Source: Actinomycetota bacterium
GTDB taxonomy: Bacteria; Actinomycetota; Thermoleophilia; UBA2241
NCBI GenBank assembly: GCA_003158705.1
Contig: PMKX01000220.1
Coordinates: 1 to 6,500 of the forward strand
DNA length: 6,500 bases
Reading direction: 5' to 3'
The notes beneath the pieces are model-generated. The model was given only the letters and a program-made list of their open reading frames with translations. It was not told the DNA's origin and ran no database searches. Of this stretch, positions 1-6,500 are shown in pieces (position 1 is the stretch's first letter; each line of letters opens with the position of its first letter). The translations under genes and the position numbers were made by a program.

Positions 1-698
1 GAGCCGCCGCCGACGCAGGCCACGACTTCGTCCGGCAGACGCTCGTAGCGTTCGCGCACCTGACTCAGCGCCTCCTGGCCGATCACCGCCTGGAAGTCGC
101 GCACCATGGCAGGGTACGGCGCCGGGCCGGCGACCGAGCCGATGGCGTAGTAGGTGTCGCGCACGTTTGCGACCCAGTCGCGTAAAGCCTCGTTCAGGGC
201 GTCTTTGAGCGTGCGTGAACCGCTCTCGACCGGCACGACCGTGGCGCCCAGCAGACGCATGCGCACGACGTTCAACTCCTGACGACGGACGTCCTCGCTG
301 CCCATGTACACGGCACACTCCAGGTCGAGCAGGGCGCAGGCGGTGGCCGTGGCAACGCCGTGCTGGCCGGCGCCGGTCTCGGCGATCACGCGCTGCTTGC
401 CCATGCGTTTGGCCAGCAGCGCTTGGCCGAGGACGTTGTTGATCTTGTGGGCGCCCGTGTGGCACAGGTCCTCGCGCTTGAGGAGCACCGTGGCGCCGCA
501 GCGCTCGGAGAGACGTGCAGCGTGATAAAGGGGCGTGGGCCGGCCGGCGTAGTCGGCGAGGAGGCGCGCGAGCTCGGCCTGGAAGGCCGTGTCGGCGCGC
601 GCCTCCTCGTAGGCTGCCGTCAACTCGTCGAGCGCCGGGATCAGCGTCTCCGGTACGTACCGGCCGCCAAAGGGGCCGAAGTGAGTCTCAGTGCTCAT
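1..698 (-). CDS. trpB: Tryptophan synthase beta subunit, 5' part only (cut by left edge)
   Basis: PLP enzyme that condenses indole, channelled from TrpA, with L-serine to give L-tryptophan; it acts in the cytoplasm as an alpha2-beta2 complex. The 232 complete codons seen begin [20 protein letters not shown], the typical TrpB opening. [15 protein letters not shown] (residues 74-88) carries the PLP Schiff-base lysine, K85. ETGAGQHG (107-114) contains the catalytic glutamate E107. The window ends inside the GGGS(N) phosphate-binding loop, so about 170 C-terminal residues of a usual ~400 are missing. The ATG at 698 overlaps the end of trpF by 11 nt and has a GGAGG (712-708) nine bases upstream. 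The sequence belongs to the TrpB1 type that partners TrpA, and trpA is probably next to the left (inference). Oddities are C79 in EDLCHTG and A193 in GPAPYP, where GPHPYP is usual. Identity is certain. Confidence 0.98.
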   Translation of the reverse strand, partial: MSTETHFGPFGGRYVPETLIPALDELTAAYEEARADTAFQAELARLLADYAGRPTPLYHAARLSERCGATVLLKREDLCHTGAHKINNVLGQALLAKRMGKQRVIAETGAGQHGVATATACALLDLECAVYMGSEDVRRQELNVVRMRLLGATVVPVESGSRTLKDALNEALRDWVANVRDTYYAIGSVAGPAPYPAMVRDFQAVIGQEALSQVRERYERLPDEVVACVGGG

Positions 699-1389
699 GG
701 GCGAGGGCCTCCGGGGCAGTAGGGCCAGGGGAAGAGGCGTCGGCGGCCGCGACGGCGGCAAAGAACGCGTCCATCAGAGCCGGGTCTTTGACACCGGGCG
801 CCGACTCGACGCCGCCCGAGACATCGACGGCGCGGGGTCGCAGCATCGTGATGGCCTGCGTCACGTTTGCAGGTGTGAGGCCGCCGGCCAGGACGAGACG
901 TTCGCGGGTGTGCAAGACGGGGGCGTTCGCACCGCCGACCCCGTCCGCCCACTCAGACTGCGCGAGCGCTGCCCAGTCGAGCGTTTTCCCGGTGCCGCCG
1001 TATGCCTGGCCTGTGCGTGCGTCGAGCAGCGTGAGGTCGGCCGCGGCGGCATCTGACGTATCGGCGGCGGCGATGATGAACGGCCGCAGGCCGCGCCGCG
1101 CCGCCGCCTCGCGTAGTGCGCCCACCGAGGTTCCATCGACGCCGGCCGAAAGCTGTACAGCCAGTAGCCCGGTCTGGGCGAGCGCGTCGGCTATCCAGTC
1201 CGGCGGCTCGGTGGTCACGACGGCGACGGTCAGAGCGTCGCCGGCCTCGCCGGCGAGCCGGGCAGCGCGCTCGGGAGTGACCTGTCGCGGGCTGGGGCTG
1301 AGGACGAAGCCGCAGGCCCAGGCCCCCAGCCGGGCGGCGCGACGCACGTCGTGGTCTCGCGTCAAACCGCAGATCTTCACCAGAGTCAT
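688..1389 (-). CDS. trpF: Phosphoribosylanthranilate isomerase
   Basis: Catalyses the Amadori rearrangement of phosphoribosyl-anthranilate to CdRP, the third step of the tryptophan branch; a soluble (beta/alpha)8 barrel. The 233-residue product opens with KICGLT (5-10), holding the catalytic cysteine C7, followed by [14 protein letters not shown] (27-40). The general acid aspartate is D123 in LLDARTG, followed by GGTGKTLDW (131-139). The phosphate-binding loops [10 protein letters not shown] (167-176) and DVSGGVES (189-196) are intact. The usual VQLHG motif reads VQLSAGVD (78-85), so its histidine is S81. The protein is about 20-30 residues longer than usual because of an Ala/Pro/Ser-rich tail after residue 213. 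The ATG overlaps the trpC stop as ATGA, with GAGG (1400-1397) seven bases upstream; the 3' end overlaps trpB by 11 nt. Separate trpC and trpF genes argue against the dual-function PriA route. Identity is secure. Confidence 0.97.
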   Translation of the reverse strand: MTLVKICGLTRDHDVRRAARLGAWACGFVLSPSPRQVTPERAARLAGEAGDALTVAVVTTEPPDWIADALAQTGLLAVQLSAGVDGTSVGALREAAARRGLRPFIIAAADTSDAAAADLTLLDARTGQAYGGTGKTLDWAALAQSEWADGVGGANAPVLHTRERLVLAGGLTPANVTQAITMLRPRAVDVSGGVESAPGVKDPALMDAFFAAVAAADASSPGPTAPEALAHEH

Positions 1390-2267
1390 TGCGCGGCCTC
1401 GCTTTCGGCCGAGACGTGGGCGCTGCCGGCAGAGGAATCGGTGCGGCCGGCGCTACGAAGCGCGGCGATCAGCGTCGCTAGCTCGGGCTGCGGCGCGCGG
1501 ACCAGTGCTTCGCCCACAAGCAGCGCTCTCGCGCCCGCTCGGGCCGCGCGTTCGGCGTCGGCGGCCGTGGTGATGCCGCTCTCGGCTACCAGGAGCGTGC
1601 CGGCCGAGGCGAGCGGCGCCAGCCGCTCGGTCGTCGCCAGGTCGACGGCGAGCGTACGCAGATCACGGTTGTTGACGCCCACGAGCCGGGCGCCGGCGAG
1701 CTCGGCGCGGAGGAGGTCGTCCTCGTCGTGCACCTCCACCAGGGCGTCCAGGCCGATCGCCGCGCACTCGCCGAGCAGCGCGGCCAACTCGTCACCGTCC
1801 AGCGCCGCGGCGATGAGCAGCACCGCGGCCGCCCCAGCCGCGGCCGCCTCCCAGATCTGGTATGGGTCGACGATGAAGTCCTTGCGCAGCACGGGCAGCG
1901 TCACGGAGCCGGCGACCGCTTCGAGGTCTGCGAGCGAGCCGGCGAAGCGCGTCGGCTCGGTGAGCACCGAGACCGCGTCGGCCCCGGCACGCTCGTAGGC
2001 CCGCGCTCGTGCGGCGGCGTCGAGGGCAGGAGCGATGGCGCCTTTGGAGGGCGAGGCGCGCTTGATCTCGGCGATCACCGCCAGGCCGCCCGCGCGCGGG
2101 TGCTCCAAGGCGGTACGGAGGCGACCGGGGTAGGCGGCGCGGGCGGCCCGGCTGAGCGGCCGCTTAGCCCGCGCCTGAGCCACGCGCGCGCGCGCCGCCG
2201 CGATCATGTGGGCGAGGAAGTCGCCGCCACGTCCGTCGAGCGTCGGGTATGGGTGTTCGGGTGTCAT
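1386..2267 (-). CDS. trpC: Indole-3-glycerol-phosphate synthase
   Basis: Closes the indole ring, converting CdRP to indole-3-glycerol phosphate with loss of CO2 and water; a cytoplasmic (beta/alpha)8 barrel. The 293-residue product contains all family motifs: IAEIKRASPSKG (65-76) with substrate and catalytic lysines, LRKDFIVD (127-134) with the catalytic lysine K129, the strand ending LVEVH with E178, GVNNRDL (197-203), AESGI (228-232) and the phosphate-binding LLVGEALVR (249-257). The ATG at 2267 was chosen because it overlaps the trpD stop as ATGA, has a GAGG four bases upstream, and precedes the normal N-terminal helix (FLAHMIAAARARVAQA). The same frame stays open upstream to about 2609, but there it only shadows trpD. 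The family is usually about 255-275 residues; the excess is mainly a Ser/Ala/Glu-rich tail (about 272-293) with no recognisable domain. It also overlaps trpF by 4 nt. Confidence 0.97.
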   Translation of the reverse strand: MTPEHPYPTLDGRGGDFLAHMIAAARARVAQARAKRPLSRAARAAYPGRLRTALEHPRAGGLAVIAEIKRASPSKGAIAPALDAAARARAYERAGADAVSVLTEPTRFAGSLADLEAVAGSVTLPVLRKDFIVDPYQIWEAAAAGAAAVLLIAAALDGDELAALLGECAAIGLDALVEVHDEDDLLRAELAGARLVGVNNRDLRTLAVDLATTERLAPLASAGTLLVAESGITTAADAERAARAGARALLVGEALVRAPQPELATLIAALRSAGRTDSSAGSAHVSAESEAAQ

Positions 2268-3299
2268 GCCACCTCGGACTTGAGCCGGTTTGTCACGGTG
2301 ACGAGCGCGTCGAGTTTGGCGCGCGCGGCGCCGGAGGCGACGGCCGCGCGCGCCTGCTCGACGCCCTCGGCGATGCTCTCGGCCGCCTCGGCGATGAAAA
2401 GGGCCGCGCCGGCGTTGAGCAGCACCACGTCCAGGCGCGGCCCGGGTATGTTGGCCAGCACCTCGTGTATGTAGCCTGCGTTCTCGCGGGCGTCGCCGCC
2501 GCGCAGGTCCTGCAGTCGCGCCCGTGTGAGGGTGAACTGCTCTGGAGTGAGCTCGTAGCGGCGGTCGTAGCCCTGGCCGGCGAACACTTCGACGACCGCG
2601 GTCGGGCACGTTGTGGAGATCTCGTCGAGCCCGTCGTCGCTGTGCACGATCAGGTTGCGGGCGGATCCCATCATCCTGACGGCGCAGGCGATGCGGTCCA
2701 CGTCGCGCGCGTCGGCCACGCCGATGAGCTGGTGGCGAGCACCTGCCGGATTGGTGAGCGGCCCGATGATGTTGAACGTGGTCGGTAGGCCCAGGTCGCG
2801 ACGCACGGGCGCCACGTGCTTCATGGCCAGGTGGTGGCGGGGCGCGAACATGAAGCCGATGCCCACCTTGTCGATGCAGCGGCTCACCTGCTCAGGCGCG
2901 ATGTCGATGGCCACGCCCAGCGCCTCGAGCACGTCGGCGCTGCCGCACTTGCTGGTGGCCGAACGGTTGCCGTGCTTGGCCACCGTCGCGCCGGCGCTGG
3001 CCGCCACCAGCGCCGCCGCCGTGCTGATGTTGAACGTGTGGGCGCCGTCGCCGCCGGTGCCGCAGGTGTCGAGGATCACGTCGGCGGCGACGTCGACCTT
3101 CTCGGCCAGCTCTCTCATGGCTTGCGCCATGCCGACGATCTCCTCGGCGGTCTCGCCTTTCATGCGCAGGGCGCTCAGGAAGGCGGCCGTCTGGGTCTCG
3201 CCTACACGGCCGCCCATGATCTCGAGCAGCACGCCGCGGGCCTCGTCCTGCGTCAGGTCCTGGCTTGCCGTGAGCTTGGTGAGGGCGGCGGTCAGCGTG

Positions 3300-3310
<11 letters not shown>
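2264..3310 (-). CDS. trpD: Anthranilate phosphoribosyltransferase
   Basis: Transfers phosphoribose from PRPP to anthranilate, the second step of the pathway; normally a cytoplasmic homodimer. The 348 residues match the usual length. An N-terminal helical domain (about 1-75, with a GGRVGETQTAAFLSALRMKG segment at 33-52) precedes the PRPP-binding domain. DTCGTGGDG (81-89) is the glycine-rich PRPP loop and KHGNRS (112-117) the anthranilate/PRPP loop. MKHVAPVRRDLG (163-174) and FNIIGPLTNP (179-188) follow, and DGLDE (226-230) is the metal-binding acidic pair. The common HPAMKHV reads HLAMKHV, a minor change. There is no fused TrpG domain: the glutaminase is the separate upstream gene. The ATG at 3310 lies inside the end of trpG (11-nt overlap) with GGGAGGG (3322-3316) five bases upstream. 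The stop overlaps the trpC ATG. Identity is certain. Confidence 0.98.
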
Positions 3311-3902
<592 letters not shown>

Positions 3903-3905
3903 CGG

Positions 3906-5423
3906 TCACTCCTCGCCGGGAGAGGGAGTGTCGGCGAACTCTTCGTGGGCCAGTTCCACGGCGCGCAGTAGAGCCGCGGCCTTATTCTCGGTCTCTGCGA
4001 ACTCGCGCGCCGGGTCTGAGTCGGCCACGATGCCGGCGCCCGCCTGCACATGAGCGACGCCGTCTTTGATCAGCAGCGTGCGGATGCAGATGCAGGTGTC
4101 CAGGTCGCCGCCATAGCTCAGGTAGCCGATGGCGCCCGCGTACGGGCCACGGCGCACCGTCTCCAGCTCGTCGATGATCTGCATGGCGCGCACCTTGGGC
4201 GCGCCGCTGACGGTGCCGGCCGGAAAGGTCGCCTTGAGGGCCTCGATGGGCGTGCGCCCCTCGGCCAGGGTGCCGCTCACCGACGAGACCATGTGGATGA
4301 CGTGCGAGTAGAGCTCCATGCCCATGAGCTCGTCGACCTGCACGCTGCCGGGGGCACAGACGCGGCCCAAGTCGTTGCGACCCAGGTCGACGAGCATCAC
4401 GTGCTCGGCGCACTCCTTCTCGTCGGCGCGCAGGTCGTCCATGAGCCGCCGATCCTCGGCGTCGTCGGCGCCCCGCCGGCGCGTGCCGGCGATGGGCCGC
4501 GTCTCGACCTTGCTGCCTTGCACGGTCACGAGCGGCTCGGGGCTGGAGCCGACCAGGGCGAAGTCGTCGAAGGCGATGAAGTACATATACGGCGACGGGT
4601 TCACGGCGCGCAGGCCGCGGTAGATGGCGAACGGCGACACGCTCACCGGGGTGCTGAAGCGCTGGCTGAGGACTACCTGGAAGGCGTCACCGGCGTAGAT
4701 GTAGTCACGGATGCGCTCCACGCCGGCCTCGTAGTCGGCACGCGGCATGGACGACGTGACGCGCCGCTCGCCTGCGGTGGCGGTCTCCCCGCCGCCGGCG
4801 GCCGGCAGCGGCCGAGCCAGCGCGGCGCGCACCTCGGCCACGCGCCGCACGGCGTGCTCGTAGGGCTCCTGCACGTCACGTCCTGCCGTGAAGGCGTTGG
4901 CGATCACGGTGATCGTGTGTTTGAGGTGGTCGAACACGAGCACGGTGTCGGCGAGCAGGAAGGCCATCTCGGGCAGGCCGAGGTCGTCGGGCGGCGCGTC
5001 GGGCAGATGCTCCAGGTGGCGCACCAAATCGTAGCCGAAGTAGCCCACGAGGCCGCCGGCCAGAGGCGGCAAGCCGCTCATCGCCGGCGGCCGGTAGCTG
5101 CTGAGGAGTTCGGCGGCGGCAACGAACGGGTCGGCGTGCTCCATCTCCAGCCGGTCGCCGTTCTCCTCTACTGTGAGGCGGCCCACTTGGTAGCTGGCGA
5201 CGGCGCGGGCCCCAACGCCGAGGAACGAGTAGCGCCCCAGCCGCTGCCCCTGCTCGGCGCTCTCCAGCAGGAAGGCGCGCTTGGGCGCGCCAAGCTTGAG
5301 GAAGGCCGAGACGGGGGTCTCGAGATCGGAGACGAAGGAATGGGTTACGGGTACGACGTTATGAGCTAGTGCGAGGCGTTGCGCCTCAGCTAGCTGCGGT
5401 GTGACGCATATGTTCCGCGCCAC
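3906..5423 (-). CDS. trpE: Anthranilate synthase component I
   Basis: Converts chorismate plus TrpG-supplied ammonia to anthranilate and pyruvate, the committed and usually feedback-inhibited step. The 505 residues match the family. The N-terminal domain carries LLES (52-55), the element linked to tryptophan feedback binding. The chorismate-binding domain (about 225-490) has PIAGT (310-314), DEKECAEH (334-341), DLGRNDLGRV (346-355), SHVIHMVSSVSG (373-384), GTVSGAPK (403-410) and QAGAGIVADSDP (460-471). The alanine in PIAGT fits TrpE; the folate enzyme PabB usually has lysine there. The only plausible in-frame start is GTG at 5423, since an in-frame stop lies at 5438-5436 and family similarity begins about residue 9. 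That GTG has no good ribosome site: the strong GGAGGT is 16 bases away and is better spaced for an out-of-frame ATG at 5434. Identity is certain; initiation is less so. Confidence 0.97.
   Translation of the reverse strand: MARNICVTPQLAEAQRLALAHNVVPVTHSFVSDLETPVSAFLKLGAPKRAFLLESAEQGQRLGRYSFLGVGARAVASYQVGRLTVEENGDRLEMEHADPFVAAAELLSSYRPPAMSGLPPLAGGLVGYFGYDLVRHLEHLPDAPPDDLGLPEMAFLLADTVLVFDHLKHTITVIANAFTAGRDVQEPYEHAVRRVAEVRAALARPLPAAGGGETATAGERRVTSSMPRADYEAGVERIRDYIYAGDAFQVVLSQRFSTPVSVSPFAIYRGLRAVNPSPYMYFIAFDDFALVGSSPEPLVTVQGSKVETRPIAGTRRRGADDAEDRRLMDDLRADEKECAEHVMLVDLGRNDLGRVCAPGSVQVDELMGMELYSHVIHMVSSVSGTLAEGRTPIEALKATFPAGTVSGAPKVRAMQIIDELETVRRGPYAGAIGYLSYGGDLDTCICIRTLLIKDGVAHVQAGAGIVADSDPAREFAETENKAAALLRAVELAHEEFADTPSPGEE
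5364..5395 (-). other. Stem-loop in the first codons of trpE
   Basis: On the trp mRNA, AGCUAG (5395-5390) can pair with CUAGCU (5369-5364), and GAGGCG (5387-5382) with CGCCUC (5378-5373). The loop is CAA and there is a small internal loop (CU opposite GCA). This gives 12 base pairs within about 30 nt, covering trpE codons 10-20. No U-run follows, so it is not an intrinsic terminator. It may be a translational control structure, or a by-product of Leu/Ala/Glu-rich codons in GC-rich DNA. Confidence 0.45.
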
Positions 5424-5434
5424 GGGCCAACCAT
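5390..5434 (-). CDS. Candidate 14-codon ORF overlapping the trpE start (possible leader peptide)
   Basis: An ATG at 5434 sits five bases after a perfect GGAGGT and opens a short frame encoding MVGPWRGTYASHRS, ending at TAG (5392-5390). It contains a single tryptophan codon (codon 5) and overlaps the first 34 nt of trpE in another frame. The stop codon falls inside the 5' stem of the hairpin at 5395-5364. The ribosome site and spacing are directly visible. A regulatory role as a leader peptide, or in coupling to trpE, is inference. One Trp codon is weak evidence compared with the tandem Trp codons of classic attenuators. A sequencing indel that breaks the true trpE start is an alternative explanation. 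Confidence 0.25.
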   Translation of the reverse strand: MVGPWRGTYASHRS

Positions 5435-5439
5435 GTCAC

Positions 5440-5445
5440 ACCTCC
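5440..5445 (-). promoter_or_regulatory. Strong Shine-Dalgarno GGAGGT before trpE
   Basis: The minus strand reads TTGGAGGTGTGACATG. GGAGGT is a near-perfect complement to the 16S rRNA 3' end. It lies 5 nt before the ATG at 5434 but 16 nt before the trpE GTG at 5423. The spacing therefore favours the short ORF, and this site raises the start ambiguity of trpE. Confidence 0.7.
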
Positions 5446-5478
5446 AAGTGAGCACTCAGGCCAACGTCGTCACCAGAT

Positions 5479-5494
5479 GCCCGACCGAGCGGGC
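5479..5494 (-). other. Hairpin at the predicted 5' end of the trp mRNA
   Basis: GCCCG (5494-5490) and CGGGC (5483-5479) form a perfect five-pair GC stem with a 6-nt loop. It would lie about two bases from the predicted transcription start. No U-run follows, so it is not a terminator; a 5' mRNA-stabilising or protein-binding element is possible (inference). Confidence 0.35.
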
Positions 5495-5502
5495 GTATGA
5501 GC

Positions 5503-5532
5503 ACGGTAGGGCACGGCAGCAGCAGCTGTCAA
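5503..5532 (-). promoter_or_regulatory. Probable trp operon promoter
   Basis: The minus strand has a perfect -35 TTGACA (5532-5527), an 18-base spacer and a -10-like TACCGT (5508-5503) that matches the TANNNT pattern common in GC-rich bacteria. Transcription would start near 5496, giving a leader of roughly 60-70 nt before trpE. It is the only -35 consensus in the divergent region and is well placed. The weak -10 limits confidence. Confidence 0.55.
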
Positions 5533-5540
5533 GTGCCGGA

Positions 5541-5565
5541 CCGCCGAGGAGCCTCGAAGCGGCGG
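5541..5565. repeat. Nested inverted repeat upstream of the trp -35
   Basis: CCGCCG (5541-5546) is the complement of CGGCGG (5560-5565). Between them lies a second dyad, CGAGG-AG-CCTCG (5545-5556). The structure ends 9 bp beyond the trp -35 box and 65 bp before the MFS start, a position where a regulator of either divergent gene could bind. It resembles no operator I can name. GC-rich DNA makes such dyads fairly common by chance. Confidence 0.3.
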
Positions 5566-5617
5566 CCTGACATCATGCGCCGCGGTGACACTGGTGAGCC
5601 GGCAGGCGCGAGTGGAG

Positions 5618-5623
5618 TACACT
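5618..5623 (+). promoter_or_regulatory. -10-like TACACT directly before the MFS gene
   Basis: TACACT matches TATAAT at four of six positions and ends 6 nt before the ATG at 5630. A start site at the usual distance would fall at or next to the ATG, giving a leaderless mRNA, a frequent arrangement in GC-rich bacteria. No good -35 is visible (the best is GTGAGC at 5594-5599). The competing reading is a weak GTGGAG ribosome site (5612-5617), 12 nt from the ATG, served by a promoter further upstream. Confidence 0.35.
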
Positions 5624-5629
5624 CTCACG

Positions 5630-6500
5630 ATGCCGGCTCTTCATCGCATCACACTTGATGAGTTGCACGAGCGTCGCTGGGAGCTGCTCGCTCTCAGCTC
5701 GGTAGGCGCCTTCATGGCGCCGCTTGACGGGTCCATCGCTGCTGTGGCTCTGCCGGCGATAAGCCCCGATCTTCATCTGAGCTTCAGTGCGTCGATCTGG
5801 GTGCAGGCTGCCTACTTGCTGGCGATGGCGGTGCTCCTCATCCCGCTGGGCCGGCTGGCCGACCATCGCGGGCGCGTCCACTTCTACCTCGCGGGCATCG
5901 TCGTCTTCACGTTCGGCTCGCTGTTGGCCGCGCTGAGCATGAACGGTCCCTGGCTCATCGTGAGCCGCACCATCCAGGGCGCCGGCGGCGCCCTGATGAG
6001 CGCCACTGCAGCCGCCATCGTCACGGCCGTCTTTCCACCCCGCGAACGAGGTCGCGCGCTGGGCATCAACGTGATGGCTGTGTACGTGGGGCTCAGCGTG
6101 GGACCGGTGCTCGGCGGGCAGCTGGTCGACCACTTCGGCTGGCGCTCGATCTTCCTCGTCAACCTGCCGATCGGCGTCGCCGGGCTCATATGGGGATGGC
6201 TGCTGCTGCCGCGCGGCGAAAGACAAGAGGCGGCGGCGCCGCGCCCGGACGTCTTCGGCACGGTGTTGCTGGGCGCCGCCCTCATCTGCTTGCTCGTGCC
6301 ACTGACGTTCGCGTCCGAGTGGGGCTGGGCGGCGTCGCGCACGGTCAGCCTCCTTGTGCTCTCGGCTGCGAGCCTGGCGGCGTTTGTGTTCACCGAGGTG
6401 CGCGTGAAGGACCCGGTGCTCGACCTGGACCTGCTGCTGCACAACCGGCTGTTCGCCAGCGCTAACCTGGCGGCGTTGCTCAACTACATGGCGCTGTACG
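5630..6500 (+). CDS. MFS drug-efflux transporter, DHA2 (EmrB/QacA) type, N-terminal 290 residues
   Basis: Proton-driven inner-membrane exporter of the DHA2 family, which normally has 14 membrane helices; the substrate is unknown. The gene is open to the right edge with no stop. It begins MPALHRITLDELHERRWELL, then LDGSIAAVALPAI in helix 1 (the family LDxTIVNVALP element). Motif A is GRLADHRGR (74-82) between helices 2 and 3. Motif B is SRTIQGAGGALM (112-123) in helix 4. The antiporter motif C is GLSVGPVLGG (154-163) in helix 5. Helices fall roughly at 18-43, 54-74, 83-103, 109-135, 143-166, 172-193, 208-228 and 237-256. The N-terminal half with motifs A, B and C is intact. Divergence from the trp operon may mean shared control, but nothing ties it to tryptophan export. 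The ATG is preferred; a GTG at 5612 is in frame. Confidence 0.93.
   Translation, partial: MPALHRITLDELHERRWELLALSSVGAFMAPLDGSIAAVALPAISPDLHLSFSASIWVQAAYLLAMAVLLIPLGRLADHRGRVHFYLAGIVVFTFGSLLAALSMNGPWLIVSRTIQGAGGALMSATAAAIVTAVFPPRERGRALGINVMAVYVGLSVGPVLGGQLVDHFGWRSIFLVNLPIGVAGLIWGWLLLPRGERQEAAAPRPDVFGTVLLGAALICLLVPLTFASEWGWAASRTVSLLVLSAASLAAFVFTEVRVKDPVLDLDLLLHNRLFASANLAALLNYMALY

Noticed and set aside
515..1573. Plus-strand open frame (352 codons) opposite trpF and the neighbouring gene ends
   Set aside because: The product is Arg/Ser/Ala-rich with no motif, and it runs across the trpB, trpF and trpC boundaries; a compositional shadow.
2268..2609. Possible N-terminal extension of trpC by 114 codons
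   Set aside because: The extension is Arg-rich, overlaps the conserved C-terminal part of trpD, and the ATGA junction at 2267 with an adjacent ribosome site is the normal operon arrangement.
4050..5369. Long plus-strand open frame (439 codons) opposite trpE
   Set aside because: It is antisense to a complete, motif-verified trpE. It encodes a His/Val/Gly/Ala-rich product without domains, as expected from the complement of GC-rich codons.
5364..5395. Intrinsic terminator or attenuator at the start of trpE
   Set aside because: The stem is followed by CAUAACGUC on the mRNA with no U-tract, and it lies inside the coding sequence.
3906..5423. PabB (aminodeoxychorismate synthase) instead of TrpE
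   Set aside because: PIAGT rather than PIKGT, the LLES feedback element, and position at the head of a trp operon all favour TrpE.
5449..5504. Direct repeat TGAGCAC at 5449-5455 and 5498-5504 as paired operator sites
   Set aside because: A repeated 7-mer is expected about once by chance in a region this size, and the flanks do not match.
5611..5624. Inverted repeat in AGTGGAGTACACTC before the MFS start as an operator
   Set aside because: The arms are only four bases long and there are several competing alignments; too weak to support a binding site.
5573..6442. Minus-strand open frame (289 codons) opposite the MFS gene
   Set aside because: A Gln/Arg/His-rich product with no domain; the plus strand carries clear MFS motifs A, B and C and predicted helices in order.

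Overview
The window holds most of a tryptophan biosynthesis operon on the minus strand and, divergently on the plus strand, the first part of a major facilitator superfamily (MFS) efflux transporter. The DNA is GC-rich and gene-dense. No rRNA, tRNA or other marker fixes the organism. A GC-rich bacterium is clear; a deep actinobacterial lineage or a similar GC-rich phylum is only a guess. The intact operon with separate trpE and trpG, and separate trpC and trpF, is unlike the scattered trp genes of Streptomyces or the trpE-trpC-trpB-trpA cluster of Mycobacterium.

Layout, in the direction of trp transcription (right to left): a promoter-like sequence (5532-5503) and a short leader; trpE (5423-3906); trpG (3902-3300); trpD (3310-2264); trpC (2267-1386); trpF (1389-688); and the 5' two thirds of trpB, cut by the left edge. 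trpA probably follows outside the window. The junctions are very tight (3-nt gap, then overlaps of 11, 4, 4 and 11 nt), as expected for one translationally coupled mRNA. Together the genes take chorismate to anthranilate (TrpE+TrpG), phosphoribosyl-anthranilate (TrpD), CdRP (TrpF), indole-glycerol phosphate (TrpC) and finally tryptophan (TrpB, with TrpA).

The 206-bp region between trpE and the MFS gene (5424-5629) carries the likely trp promoter, small dyads, and a strong Shine-Dalgarno that fits an out-of-frame 14-codon ORF better than it fits the trpE GTG start. A -10-like TACACT lies 6 nt before the MFS ATG, so that mRNA may be leaderless. The MFS gene runs off the right edge after 290 codons.

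I see no mobile element, CRISPR array, defence locus or novel multigene system. The content is largely ordinary primary metabolism. The points worth a second look are the trpE initiation region and a few substitutions at usually conserved residues of TrpB and TrpF.
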